64,000 nt of DNA. It comes from Syngnathus acus (lineage: Eukaryota; Chordata; Actinopteri; Syngnathiformes; Syngnathidae). The notes below the pieces were generated by a model. It ran no database searches. It was given only the letters and a program-made list of their open reading frames with translations, and was not told where the DNA came from. Every line of letters begins with the position of its first letter. The first letter of the stretch is position 1. Both the position numbers and the translations under genes were made by a program. The DNA is taken from positions 3,561,001 through 3,625,000 of the forward strand of contig NC_051094.1 in assembly GCF_901709675.1 (NCBI RefSeq), given 5' to 3'. Positions 36,301 to 48,839 of the stretch are shown here, one piece after another.

Positions 36301-37189
36301 TATGTATCTTGAAGACGGTGGGAGGCACCTTATAATGACTTTTGGAATGCAACCTAGAAATCTCATTCTTAGATTGATATTGTATTATATTATATTTTTT
36401 ATTTAAAAAAAAAAAAAATATATACACATTTATTTAAAATATATTTTTATATATTTTTTTCTTCAACAAAAATTTCAGGACATATGTCATCATCCTCATT
36501 ATTACTTAGGAATGGGCGAGTGAACCAGATATCCTATCGGGCTGATCGCAGCCTTATTTTGAAGGTGTCGTACTCATGGAGGCTGCCGATACCGCCTACC
36601 GATACTTAAGGCCAGAAAAAGAAATATCGTGAGCTTAATAAAGAGCCCGCAAGTTTAAATGCGGAAAACAAAAGGTCAGCAGCATTGGAGGTGTTGGCAC
36701 GCAGCCGGCTGAGCCCCCCTCTTAAGTGATGATGAACGTTCCCCTTGAACATGTCAATATGTTGCCGTGCGGCCGCCCGTACCGATCAGCGCCAGCACCG
36801 CGCCGTCGCCTCCTGTGAGCATCAATAATGAGAGCGGCAGGTGGCCAAAAGACCGCACCCTTCCCCCAAAAAAGTAAAAGGAGCCATCTGCTCACCATCA
36901 GGGCGGCTAAGAAACACATGAACACATTTACGTGATCAAATACATGCTTAATCATTTAGCCGCCGCGTTGAGTTACACGCTAAAAAAAGGTCAGCACGTA
37001 ACTTTCTTGCTTGGATGTGCCAAAAGTTGAGTCACAAAGTGGACATTTTCCAAGATGAGTCGCATTTTTCACTCCAGGAATTACAAGGCTGATATTTTAT
37101 TTGTTAAAGTGGATATTATAGTTAGCCTGACCCGTTTAATTCTAAAGGCATTTTTGTATTATTCGAAAGAAAGAATGACGTTTTTTACC
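36301..37189. other. intergenic, no gene seen
   Basis: A 36370-36475 A/T-only tract is followed by ordinary sequence. Nothing coding is recognised. Confidence 0.5.
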
Positions 37190-37330
37190 CCCCAAATTAA
37201 AACAGGGGCCTCAGATTTCAAAGTAGGGTGTGAAAGCTGGGTTAGGATTTTAGGATTTCTCAAGACACCTTTGTGGTTACAAATTAAGGTTCAGGGTTTC
37301 AAATGAGGTCTTCACCCTCAAGTTAGGCGT
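37190..37330 (+). repeat. degenerate GGGTTTCAA-type repeat patch
   Basis: TTTCAAAGTAGGGTGTG, AGCTGGGTTAGGATTTTAGG and AAGGTTCAGGGTTTCAAATG belong to the dispersed family described at 51.5-52.7 kb. Confidence 0.5.
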
Positions 37331-37479
37331 AGGAGAGCTTCGGTTAGCAAGCCCCACAAACGTTTTTCCTCAGTAAAGTGATTCCTTTTTTTTTTTATTT
37401 TTTTTTTTATTTCATCCTTTGAATGAACGCAGCCGACCTTCTTCCCGCCTGGCGGGGTGCTGAGGAACATGCCACAAGG

Positions 37480-37640
37480 TTATATAGACGTTGATAGGGA
37501 GAAGCTGCATAATTAATTTGTATATTCTAGCATGACAGATGTTTGATTTTGGCCCTAAAAGTAATTAATAATAAGAGTGCGGCGAGAGGCAGATTGCCGC
37601 AAGATTATTTATGAAGACTCCTCACGGAGCAATTTGAGCA
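37480..37640. other. conserved-looking ATTA-rich stretch
   Basis: CATAATTAATTTGTATATTC, AAGTAATTAATAATAAG and AAGATTATTTATGAAGACTC lie in complex sequence. It is a candidate conserved non-coding element by texture only. Confidence 0.25.
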
Positions 37641-38829
37641 GCGCCTGTTTGTGTGTGCGCCAGCGTCACCTGCTCCCTTAGCGGTCCCAGCTGTTAGCAT
37701 TGCTGTTAGCACGGCCATCTATGGAGATGAAGAGAGAAAGAAAACATCACCAAAAACAAGGTAGTCATTGTCCAAACAAGGGGCTGAATTCGCACTAATG
37801 GCGTGGACAGACATGAGAAATCACATGCCAGTAAAGACAAAAGAATGGAAAAACAACATGGAAATATTGACCATGAGCCATAACGCACATGGGACACGTT
37901 CAAATATTTTTCGCGGTGCCTTGGAGACATGACGCCAATATCGTGCATTGCGGATTGTAGGCTTGAAATGTGCCCGTGTGCATTGGAAAGCTTCGAAAAC
38001 GGAGTCGACGTGCGCGTACGTTAGGTGGCCATCATTACGACGGAAATAAAATACGTGCATGACAGCTTGGATGCCGCACAGCAAATTGGATATGTCGGGC
38101 GTTTGCCGTTATAAAGCTCTGTGTGAAAAAAGGAAAAGCAGTGGATGCCAGACTTTTGCCAAAGGGCCCGCAAGGCATCTCCTTAACAAGGCTGTAAATC
38201 AGCCACGGAGGCCGCTTCGCGCAAAGTCCGCTCTATTGTTTGAATGCGCTGTGCCAATCTTGTTGTCTTCGCAACCGAGCCCGCGCACGCCACGTTCCGT
38301 TTGTCGTTTGTGTGAAATGTAGTTGACATGTTCATCTTGAAATGACCCAGAAAAAAGTATCAGGGGAAAAAAAGGGCACAGGAAGGCGGCCATTTTGATT
38401 TGAGAAGAACTATTTTAGGGTTCCGCCACTCCCACCGAATTTTTTTTTTCCTCACTGCCAAATTTGAACCACATAGATTGACGATGAATTGGGGTTATTT
38501 TTTGTCAGTGCGTGCGGTTGACGCTTGGCAACGAAGTCGGATGACTCCGCACACAACCTCGGATTGCGGAAATTTCAAACGAAGACCAGACGGTCATCCG
38601 GAAGCCAAGCAATTTCTTCACAAATCAATCTCTTCCATTCAGAGCTCGCTTCAAGCCAATGATGAGCGACTTCATCGGTGCGGGTGAACAAAACAAAATG
38701 ATATCAATCAGGGCAAACGATTCTTTCGTTGATAAACGAGCGAACGTTGGGCAGCGACGGCTTGTTTACGGCGTAGGCCGCCATACAGTATATGAGCGGC
38801 CATTTGCATGAATGATGGGCCGCTGCCGC
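37641..38829. other. intergenic, no gene seen
   Basis: A weak copy of the GACCCACAAAAA-GTCTC family lies at about 38330-38480 (GACCCAGAAAAAAGTATCAG, then GGCGGCCATTTTGATTTG). No gene is recognised. Confidence 0.45.
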
Positions 38830-39060
38830 GTGAGTGTTTATGACAGATTAGAGGCCTGCGTTTCCATTCCACTTATTTTGCCTTTAATGCATGTGTGAAT
38901 CAATTAATTCCCCCATAATAAAAAGGAAGGCCGCCGTAAAGTGTGCGCCGGAGTTAATGAGTCCGGCATTACCACATCATTACACCAGCTGGCACAACGG
39001 AGCATGTGTTGTTTGTCATAATATGTGCTGACACGCTTAACAGTCATAAATTGTTTGCTA
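38830..39060. other. conserved-looking non-coding stretch
   Basis: Complex sequence including GACAGATTAGAGGCC, CCTTTAATGCATGTG, CAATTAATTCCCCC, GAGTTAATGAGTCCGG, ACCACATCATTACACCAGCTGG and GTCATAATATGTGCTGAC. It has no repeats and no open frame of note. This is the strongest visual candidate for a conserved element in the intergenic region. Confidence 0.3.
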
Positions 39061-39289
39061 CGCCATGTTTGGTGACAAAGACGGAGGGAGGGACCTGCGA
39101 ACCGATTTCAGCGGACCGCTGAACCCGGCCGCGCACCCACAGTCATCTCCAAGGGTAAACTAGCCACCTGGATTCCACTTTGAAGGCTATAAAAAGCCAA
39201 TAGTTTGTCTTGGTTTCATTCAAACTTTAGAATACAAAAGAACCACCGATCCGAGGTAGCGGTATGCGGCCTCGTTAGCCTATCTGAGC

Positions 39290-39620
39290 AAAAATGAAAT
39301 CAAGTAAATGCGTCCCTCGTACGTAGACCCACAAAAAAAAACCTCTCAAGAAGCCACTATGCCCATTTTAGTGAGAGTTTGAGAGACTTTTAGGGAGGTT
39401 TTGGAACTTTCCGGTTGACCTTTGAAAATTATTTGGCAAAGGTTTTTCAAAATTCCTTGGACCCCCTTTCACTTAGCAATGTGAAAAAATTTGGTAGATC
39501 ATTTGTAGACCCACCAAAAAGTCTCAGAAACCCACTTGGCGGACTCGTCCCAGAGATGTTGAGCCTTAATTGCCAAAATGGGGGTTTTGTCCATTTCACA
39601 TGGATGGAGTATGGCAGCGA
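39290..39620 (+). repeat. copy of the GACCCACAAAAA-GTCTC repeat family
   Basis: GTAGACCCACAAAAAAAAAC, CTCTCAAGAAGCC (39325) is followed by a second, fuller unit: GGTTTTTCAAAATTCC, CACTTAGCAATGTGAAAAAA, TTTGGTAGATC, TAGACCCACCAAAAAGTCTC, AGAAACCCA. The order equals that of the 13.1-13.8 kb cluster. Confidence 0.6.
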
Positions 39621-40019
39621 TGGATTAAGTTCAATGTCATACTTGAGATTTTTTGGATTTGTCTCAATGACCCGACCGGGCGTCACTTGCGATCAAAGCC
39701 ATATGTTTAAGGACGCGCTTGCAATCTTTGAGATGAAATGAGGGATTTATGCTGGAGGGGCAAAAAATCGCCATATTGAGGGAATGATTTTCATCTCTTG
39801 CCCCCGTGATGAATTCCTTAATCCGCGTCTCATTGTGACGAGCTTTGTAATTACATACGCCGGGATGAATAATCCATTTTTTCAAGCTGCTTGTTGTAGC
39901 AGACGTACATCTGTGGATTACGCCGACTTTCGTTTGCAGATTCAGCCCAATGCGAGTGTATCACAGGTGGGACGGGTCAGGGTAGTCCTGTTGGTGCTGC
40001 CCGTTCAATTGTGAACCCA

Positions 40020-40300
40020 TCTGACCCCCGTACTCTGTAACGTTTTATTTAATTTGTGGGTCTATCACCGTTAGTAGACCCACAAAAATACGGAGAAGTT
40101 TTGGTTTGAGGTAGTTTCGGAATGTCGATGATATCCGAGGAATTTGGGGAAAATGCATCGCTCAGCAACTTAGCAAGATTTGACTCATGAATTTATGCCT
40201 GCTGCTGAGTAGCAAGTGGGTGCCTCCTAGAGAGTTATAGAAAACCCAGCCGCTTCACAGAAGAACATGAAATTTGATAGGCATGTCCGTCAAGGGTAGT
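40020..40300 (+). repeat. partial copies of the GACCCACAAAAA repeat family
   Basis: GTAGACCCACAAAAATACGG (40075) and ACATGAAATTTGATAGGCATG (40267) carry two separate parts of the unit. Confidence 0.4.
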
Positions 40301-40882
40301 ACAATCAAAAAAAAATGCGTGAAAAGATGCAGGAAGTTGAATCGGGGCAATTTGCGGGGATCCTCCAAAGAAAAACTCCCTTTCCTTCCAACTCTGCATG
40401 CTTTTTTACGTGTTGCGCAACACTTTGTGAAGTCGCGTCCCGAGTGCCGCGCGGCGACTCAAGGAAGCAGATGGAGCGTGGCGCAAACCCGCTCGGGCAG
40501 TGCGCGCCGCGGCTCATAAGCTGCTCAAGATTTCATGTCTGGGCCCATCCTTGTCACAGCTTGTATCACCTCAGCGACAGATGTCACCGACAGCCCATCT
40601 CGCCAAGCCCTCGCCGCCCTAATCATGTGTGATGATCCCGGCGTGACAAGGCGCTGTGGGAAATATGTCTGTCAATATTTCCGCTGCGGGCAGATGCACC
40701 GGCATACCGCCTGCCACGTCTTTTAAAGTGCTGACTGAGGTTTCTTCTTCCGCTAAGATGGAAAGGAGCAGGCGGGCAGGTGGGCAAGCGCAGTCCAAAG
40801 ATGGCTTCGGATGCTTTTGTGTGCCATGAACAACGGTGTAGGTTTTGTAGTTTTCCCCGGATTTTTCTCTCATTCGTGTATA
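40301..40882. other. intergenic, no gene seen
   Basis: 40540-40720 is complex sequence of conserved-element texture (AATCATGTGTGATGATCCCG, GGGAAATATGTCTGTCAAT). The open frame through it has no family resemblance. Confidence 0.4.
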
Positions 40883-41130
40883 TACCGTCATTTCTGCACT
40901 GTAAGCCGTTACTTTTTGCACAAGCTTTGAATCCTGCGGCTTCTAGTCCGCTGCCACTTACTGTATCTTTGGATTTTTCATGACTCTAATGATATTGTAA
41001 GGAAATAGAAAGGAGGACATTTCATTTCAAACACCTGCGGCTTATAGTACGGTGCAGCTTCTATATGACTAAAAATTTTTTAGCTGCTGCAGTTTATATC
41101 GGAATGCGGCTTGTAGTCCGTAAATGATGC
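40883..41130. mobile_element. degraded miniature element of the pogo-like family
   Basis: The left end TACCGTCATTTCTGCACTGT, AAGCCG resembles the 36133 element ends. The right end reads CGGCTTGTAGTCCGTAAATG, an imperfect inverse. Internal GCGGCTTATAGTACGGTGC and GCGGCTTCTAGTCCGCTGC motifs echo the subterminal repeats of the family. It is non-coding. Confidence 0.55.
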
Positions 41131-41739
41131 TCTGTGCATGTGTGTATTTCTTTTTGGAATTTTTGTAACAAAGTCTCCCTTTCATTGATTATTTCTTTCA
41201 GTATTGAATGTTTTGTGTATTTTCTAAAAGTGCTCATAATTTTTTGATATCTTTATTTATTGATTGACAGACGCTTTTTAGGGTTTGTTTTACCAACATT
41301 TCTACGCTTGGTTTTTATTTTTTTTTGAGTGGGCAAGTGTGCCAAGCTCATATTTTGCCTCATGCCACTCCCATCAGTGAACGGATGATGATTTCTGTCA
41401 TTGTGAGTCTTTTTGTCCCAGTTTTGCTCTCTACAAGGATGCGGGTCATATTGCGGTTGAGGCGAACTTGCATGAAGTCCTTGTTTGTGTGTTTCTGCCG
41501 ACCTTGCGCTTTGGGACGGGTCACGCATGTCCTGTGACATCGTCACAAGCGGGCCGTGGCTAAAACACAATGTGGCATATGCTCAGCTAAGGTGGAGCAT
41601 TGTTGCCCAGCTCAGCACCACAAAGAAACACCGCGGGCCAAAGGTTTCTAAACTATTTCTCATCTCATGTGGTGGCGTAGCAGATTTATGTGCCACTGGC
41701 CAGCTAAGTCGCTGATGAGTAGCTTCTGTGCTTCCTTGA
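41131..41739. other. intergenic, no gene seen
   Basis: Ordinary sequence with no recognisable feature. Confidence 0.5.
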
Positions 41740-42340
41740 CAGAGGTCACCTGGGAGTTGTCGCTCTTTGAAGGGCCCCCCAGGAAATGGACAAAATGACC
41801 CAGAAAAAGTTGCTTTTACACAAAATGGCAGACTCCCTGTGTCTTTTCTGGAATTGCGTTCATTGGTGATCTAAATTCTATTTGGTTGAGTTCAACTGGC
41901 TCCCCTGCGCTTCATTTTCGAATTCTCTTTGAATGGTTCTGTCCCAGACAGAAATGGCAAACTCTTTGTCAGACCTTTTGTCAGATGCCACAAATGTAGG
42001 GCAAGATACGCCTATTGGATTTTTTTTGTTTTTTCTGTACCTGACATCTTATTTTGTATTTGTGTCTTCACCCTGTCCCTTATTTCATGGTCAAAATATA
42101 GGCCAAAAGCGGGCCTTGATATTTGAAGGCCACGCCCGTTCTCACTAAAGTAAAAATATCTGAAAGCGCTGCGCCAATCGAGCTGAAATGTGCCTTGATA
42201 TCACAACACACAAAATTTCAGCACACACTGACAAAGGAGGGGGCTGAATTTTGAAAGAAATATTCAATCAACCCCTGGAAATAGGCAAAAATCCCCCAAA
42301 ACACAGACAAATGGCTAACTTGTCGTGATTTTTTTTTGGT
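41740..42340 (+). repeat. diverged copies of the GACCCACAAAAA-GTCTC repeat family
   Basis: AAAATGACCCAGAAAAAGTT, TTTACACAAAATGGCAGACTC (41795), TCGAGCTGAAATGTGCCTTG, CACACAAAATTTCAGCACAC (42175) and GGCTGAATTTTGAAAGAAA (42240) reproduce parts of the unit with heavy divergence. Confidence 0.35.
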
Positions 42341-43247
42341 GGGTCCTGTCACGATAGACAAGCCATCAAAGCCCGAGTCAACGTTCCTCCAATGGGCTGG
42401 CCGGGAGCCGTCGTCCTCCTGTGTAGCCTTTCCGACATATGCTGGCAAGATCATCAAAAAGGTGGCAGCAGATTGAGTTTTGCTCCGCGCGGCGAGTCCC
42501 GTCCTTCCCCTCCGGAAAGCTTTTTAATCGAAAGCGCTTTGTGCCTGCCGGGGGCCGTGACGATGATGATGTGTCTTCCGCACTGGAATTTACAGCCGCC
42601 GCTGCTCCATAAATGGGGGACGGCATTGTTAAATATTTCCATTATGCGCAGAATGTCGGCGGCTCGTAGTAAAAAAAAAAAGAGTGAGAACAAGACTTCA
42701 TCCCGCTGCCTTTACGGCCTTCAATCTGTTGTTGTTGCCAGCCATTTTGAAATCTGTTCAAATTTAGTGAATATCTCTGTGCGCGTTAAATATCGGCAAG
42801 TCCTTTTACAAAATGACTCCGGGGGCCGCCGCTCTTTGACCGGGTATTAAAAACACCCGCCGCCGGCGACTCGTCTCCCCATAAAGACTGCCGGCTTTAT
42901 TACGACCCCCCCCCTTTCTATTTTTTTTATATGCGGAAATGATACATCTTTCTTTAACGGTGCCGTAAAGGTTACACAGTCATTTAAGCAGCAGTTGGGG
43001 CAGATTGATGTTGATGTCGCGGACGGCGGCCAATGAGAAGCGTCCGCGCAGGCCGGATGACATTGGAGATACGCAAAGGAGTCAAAGTTGGCCGCTTCCC
43101 GATAAAGACAAACGTGGCAGTTTGACGAGGGAGCGTTGTCTTCTTACGCACTTTGCTTCTTTGTCTCGTAGTTCAAATTTGCTGGCAACCGTTAAAGAAT
43201 ACCTAAAATGGCCGCTTGAAATGAAAAGGGTGTGTCTCTTTGAGCAT
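42341..43247. other. intergenic, no gene seen
   Basis: Complex GC-balanced sequence with a short A11 run near 42670. A 152-codon frame at 42392 has no family resemblance. Confidence 0.5.
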
Positions 43248-43271
43248 CCCCCCCCCCCCCCCCCCCCCCCC
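43248..43271 (+). repeat. poly(C) run of 24
   Basis: Twenty-four consecutive C residues. A second run of exactly 24 lies at 43910-43933. Confidence 0.98.
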
Positions 43272-43529
43272 TGCGGATAACCTGCTGCATTTGACCTCCA
43301 AACACATGTGCCATTCTTAAGAAGCAATAATCCCAAAATGGAAATATGTCTCCATAATTGCGTTTTAACGGAGAAGATGCCCAAATATCAACAGTGCCCT
43401 AAATCCCAGCATATTTATTTGATGCTCACCTACTTTTGGGGCATTTTGGATTCGGGCATACGGCAGACATCCGAACTCTGTGGCAAGAGCCGTCAATGCA
43501 TAAGGTGGCAGTAAACAAGATCTTGGTCT

Positions 43530-43770
43530 CGAGGTCTCAAACCTACAAAAAGCCTTGAAAGCCAACTTCAAAACACCAAAGCTTGACTACGCTTGACTTT
43601 GGAACCGTAACCCTCGTTCAAAACCAACCACGGCTTGAAACCCTCGTTTGAAACCCTCACGGGACAACTCCAAAGTTTTAATCACCAAATCTAAATCTTA
43701 AATTTGTTTGAAACCTTAAACCCCAGCCCCGGGCACTGAAGTATAATCTGGAGTCTGATTCAGGTTTGAA
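43530..43770 (-). repeat. degenerate TTGAAACCCTAAC repeat patch
   Basis: CGAGGTCTCAAACCTAC, GCTTGAAACCCTCGTTTGAA, ACCCTCACGG and GTTTGAAACCTTAAACCCC belong to the dispersed family in reverse orientation. Confidence 0.6.
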
Positions 43771-43909
43771 ACTCAAACATTTTGGGAAGATTGTGTCTTT
43801 GTGTCTGGAGTGAGAACCAAATTCCCAGTGAGTGTAAACACGCTCATAAAAGATCACTGCTCAGTTTACGGCTAGCAAACGTGTCCTTGCCAATTCCCCT
43901 CAAATCTAA

Positions 43910-43916
43910 CCCCCCC

Positions 43917-43947
<31 letters not shown>

Positions 43948-43993
43948 ACACGCACGCATCTCCTCCACTGACTGCCCCCCCACACACACCCAC
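43910..43993 (+). repeat. poly(C) run of 24 followed by (AC)n
   Basis: Twenty-four C residues at 43910-43933 flow directly into (AC)n to about 43952. A shorter CCCCCCCACACACACCCAC recurs at 43975-43993. Confidence 0.97.
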
Positions 43994-44249
43994 TATGCCC
44001 CTCATTAAAATGATCTCTCCTATTGTCTGCGGATGCATCAAATGTGGTTTCTGGTTTCACTTACCGAGCGCAGCGCGGATTAAGAGCTCAAACATCACTT
44101 TAGTTAAGGGTCAGCGGATTAAGGGGCAACTCCCATATCTCATCTCATCTAATAGCATCACCGCCCCCCCGACACCAACAATGACATCTTCATCATCGTC
44201 ATTCTAATCATCATCAGATGGCTTCAGCTTTTACAGATTGCAAACAAAG

Positions 44250-44720
44250 CCTATTCCTTTGTTAAAACCTTAACCCAAATTTGAGTCCAACCAGAAAATT
44301 GAAATCCGGGCGTAAAATGGCCATTTTTAAAGGCCTGCGTTTTTGTTAAAGCTCTAATGTGAACCGGTAACTCGAAAGTTTCAAACTGACTCTAAGCCAT
44401 AATTTCAAGCAAACCTAAACCACCAGCTGACAGACTTCTAATTCTCAATCCTAACCCTGTCTCAAAATCCAAGTTTGAAACGCTGACGTTGCCTTCAAAC
44501 CCTGATTTGAAAGAAACCATAATTGTTTTTAAACCTCAACCCAGATTTGAAAGGCCAACTTTTGCTTGAAACCCTGCTCAAAACCTTACCCATGACTCCC
44601 AACTGTAATTTCATCTCATAATTTAATTTCCAACTGTAACTCTTGTTTGAAACCTTGACAAAGTCCCTACTTGGATACCTGTCTTGAAACCTGAGCAGGC
44701 TTAAAACACTCAAGTGAAAT
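44250..44720 (-). repeat. degenerate TTGAAACCCTAAC repeat patch
   Basis: TTAAAACCTTAACCCAAATT, GTTTGAAACGCTGACG, CTTCAAACCCTGATTTGAAA, AACCTCAACCCAGATTTGAAA, GCTTGAAACCCTGCTC and GTTTGAAACCTTGAC recur at roughly 30-40 base intervals. Confidence 0.7.
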
Positions 44721-47700
44721 GCAGCAAGGAGACCTTCAAACAGGAACCAAACAAACACATAAAAACAAGAAATATGGTTGAATAAAATGTGATTTCATTT
44801 TTTACAAGGCACTAAATCAGACAAATGGCGCGCGTGCAATTAGGGATGCTAACGCGGGGTTAAAGGGGCACGCTAGCATTAGCGTAGCATGTGCGCATAT
44901 CAATGAGCTCTTGAACGGCGCCGACTAATTACATAGTCTGAAGGTCTAGCTTTTCTGCCGTCCTTCTTGGCCAAACGTCTGCTAACATTTAGCACAGCAA
45001 CATACTAAAAACAAATCGCACAACTCTGCCCCCAAATTTGACTTTATTCTCACATTACAACTTTCTTTGACATCCCCGAGGATGTAATATTTGAGCTTCA
45101 TTGAATTAGTGCTAAAACTCTCCAAACGCAAAACAAAGCTCTATTTTTTTCCTTTTAATTTTGTTTTAAATCTATTTTGTCATGTATGTTCGTTTGTTTT
45201 TTATAGGGTTAACCTTTTTTGAGAAGTCGCCACACATTACGCTGTGACGTTGGCCAATGTCATTCCCCCCAAATCTGTCTTTTCCCTCTCTCATCACGTC
45301 TGAATTTAATTCCATTATCATCGGGACCCCCGCCCTCTTCTGAAAAATGTGCTGATTGGATGCACAATGTAATCCAATCTGAAGACAAAGATATTGCATT
45401 TTGGAATTTTAAGCTTGTGAGGAGGTCAGCAAAGATTAGGTTTTCCCATAGTGTCAAAAAAACAGGGAGTAAACAAGTGGGTGGAAACTAAATAATTAAA
45501 TAAGTTAAATAAGATTTGCAAAAATACCATAAATTCTTTTAACCCCCCATCTTGAGAGATACAACCTCATTTTTTTTTTTTTTTTTTTTTTCCTTGCATG
45601 CTTAACAAAACAAATACAAAACCACTTTTTGTCTTCCCAATTCTATTCTGATAGTGACTTTTTCTTGATTTCTGTGAGCTTCAAGTCACGAGTGTGTGTG
45701 GGTGCACTCAAAGCAGCTGCTCGGCTAAGTGCTAAACCAAAGTGAAACAGAAGCGAGGCGAGATCCCACGGCGCCGTGAGAGAAAATGAAAAAGAAAAAA
45801 GCGCCTGCGAGGGTGATTGATGCGGGGACAGGAGTGAAGGTCTCGCGCCTGAAAGCGAGTCGCGGTGAGAGTGATTCTTAGCGGCGTGATTAAAGTTTAA
45901 AGTTGTAAGGACGCATTAGTGCTTTCTTCCCGCGATTTACTGCCGCGTTCCCTTGACTTGATTTAACGTTGGGCGTTGTTGAATAAACATCCTGTGAGCT
46001 TTCATTAAACTCCCCCGAAAGGCGAACAAAAAGTGTAGTCCAGTTTGTCAAAATATTTACGACAGGCCAAGGATAAACACGTTTGCCAAATGACCTCGAA
46101 CATCGACAAAGCACAAACACGTCTCGCCTTTACCACATTTCTTTCCTATTTAAAAACTGCAGCAAGTGAAGACAAAAAAATTGCATAAAATAGACAATTT
46201 AGTAGAATAAATGACATTTTGATGAAATATTGACATTTGAGATTACTTGCTTTGACATTGTGTGTTTATTGCTAAATGTTTGTGTTGTACAACGCTAAAG
46301 TCGATGAAGAAAAACTGCCAATGGTTAGCAGCTGGATGAAATTGAAGAAAGCTTGAAAAAAAGTCAAGTCAACCAATCGTTGTCAAGACTTTGGTCCATC
46401 TTCAAGCTTACCTAACCTAGCCAAGCATAGCCTGTCCCAAACGGCAAAATTCGTACACACATCAAAGTAAAGTGCCAAAATGCGTCAAATGAATTCTAAA
46501 AACACTAACAGCAGACAACAGAGGCTAGCAGACGCGCTAACTGACTTAAAGAATCAAAGTGCTCAGTGTGTGTGTTTTTCTTCTTCTTGTTTTAACATTA
46601 GCATACGTTAGTTGCTACTCTCAATGCTCTGTGCGTGTACCCATGTGTTCCAAGCGAGGGAGCGTGCGTTCACTGAAGGGTGACGACCATCTGTCGTGGG
46701 CCTCACTAACATGCAGGTGCATCGCTACATAGCTTAGCACGCGAGCAGGAATACATAAGGTGTGTGGGGGGGGAGACGTGACCCTCAGAGAGTAGGGTGT
46801 TAAGTCAGACCTCATGGTCACGTCATGCTTCATTTAAGGCAGTCTCAGCAGGAGTCAAACGACGAACTAAATGTGGCCGAAAATGACCTGGGACGTGAAC
46901 TAACCTAGCCTAGCTTAGCATTGCAAAAAAAAAAAAAAAATTTTAAACTTATTTCCTTGAATGGTGACAAGGAATGTATGCTGAAATACGTTCTATATTC
47001 ACATTATAGTCCAACTATCTTTAAATCACAAAATGCAATTCTTATTCCTAAAAAAAATACAGGTTCATCTTCTTATTGCAACTTTTGGGGGTTACCCTGT
47101 TGTGCCAAAACGAGTGTTTCAGTATTCATGGACCTGACCGTAGCATAGCACGCTAGCGCGAGACATGCCAAACCAATTAGGCTTGCCGTTATTGACGTGG
47201 CGACCGCTTGTTCTCCTCCTTTGATGAATTGCCGCGCAGATGTTAGCACGAAGGTGCGCTCTAATCCCGCGCATGAAATTAAACAGATATGCTGATCTCA
47301 TATATTAAATAAAGAAGCATATAATCCTAATATGGAGGGATTGCAGAGGGGAGGGGGCATGCTTCAGGCCGGGGTTACGTGCGGAGTCTAAATCCAGGTG
47401 TATGAGGTCCTAAATCGGGCAGGATTAGCAAAAAGGTTATTGTAATTTTTTAAATAACACAAAAGCAGATTTGGTTATTACAAAAAAGGCCCAGCGGACC
47501 ATCTGCAACCACTGCTTGGTGGATTCATGTTGATTTCTTTTGTTGCTGTTGTCATCGTTGCTGCTTGACTGCAATTATTAATATTGTTTTTCATCTTGCG
47601 GGGCCAGTTGGGGGCACGACACGTGATTGACTGATGTCCCAAACACAGAGCATGAGCCCAAATACAGCATTTACGGTTAACCGCCCTCGTCTGGGTTCAC

Positions 47701-48839
47701 TGTTGCGCTATTTTGCGCATGTTTTTTTTAACTAATTTTGTGTGTGCGTATGTTTTCGGTGTAATTTCATTGTCAACCATGAGAAAAGATGGTTTCATGT
47801 CAAATCCTCTTCAAGCATAGCCTATCATGACTTAGCATAGCATAGCACGGCATGAAAACAGTGGCTGCTGGACAGCCCAAAATGCTGGCCCACAGATTTT
47901 TCTTCCTCTTACTTAAATTTCTATTGCAGACACAAAGCAGCAAAGGCATGTGAGGGGATTAGAAAGTGCTGACAGAGTGATGCAGCGCTGTTCTCGTGCT
48001 CATTTCCCCTCCCTCTCCACCCCCCTTCCATTCCGGCGCACCCCTGGGCAGACTAATGTGACACCAGCCACCTCGTTTTTGAAGCTAGGCTCGCAGCTTT
48101 GGGTGACAGGTACGCCAGGCAGCATCAGCGTATTCCGCCACTGCCGCCCGCCCGCCCGCCGGCCTTCAGGTTCATGCGTTGTGACGGATATTCTCTGCCG
48201 CTCGCCCGCCCCCCTGCAGGCGCCGCCCTGGCCGCCGCCCAGTCGCAAACATGTTTTGGTGGCGAGTGGTTGTGCGCTTGGGAATAACTGGGGAAAAGGA
48301 GCCACTTCGTCCAATACTGTTCGGATTCTGAGAATATAAAATAAACAAGTGTTTAGTCGACCGATTCCGGTCAAATATTGCGTCTGATTGTCTTAACATC
48401 TGAAATGTCTGACTACAGTGATCCACCCCAGCCCTGTATTGGAGATTATAAAACACTGTGAATCATGATAGCTCACTGCGCTACTTTCATGGAAATAAAT
48501 GAATTAATGTAATGTAGTACTTCTCATGTTAACTTTATTCGAGCTAACTAATTGTTTACAGTTTTTAACGTCAGAGATTTTGTAATATGTCAAGTCAGAA
48601 CCAAACTATTGCTTAAAAAAAAGAAAATCTTGAACATCCTTGGGATTTTGTTCTGAATGGATGCCGGATTCCACGTGCGTATTTTTATGAAGCTGAAGAA
48701 ATTATGCGAATCAGACGGGAAGTCGGGCGTCGGCATACCAGGTTAATCTGGTATATTTCAAAATAAAACAGTTTTTTGATTTTTTTTTTTTTGTTGTTGG
48801 TTTTTTTTGTTTTTTTTTGTTCATGAAAATAGATCACAT
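44721..48839. other. intergenic, no gene seen
   Basis: Contains T22 at 45570-45591, A19-rich at 46925-46940, TTAGC/TAGC-rich words at 44860-44890, 46505-46620 and 47815-47850, and GC-rich 48090-48250. 47210-47300 has conserved-element texture. No gene is recognised. Confidence 0.5.
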
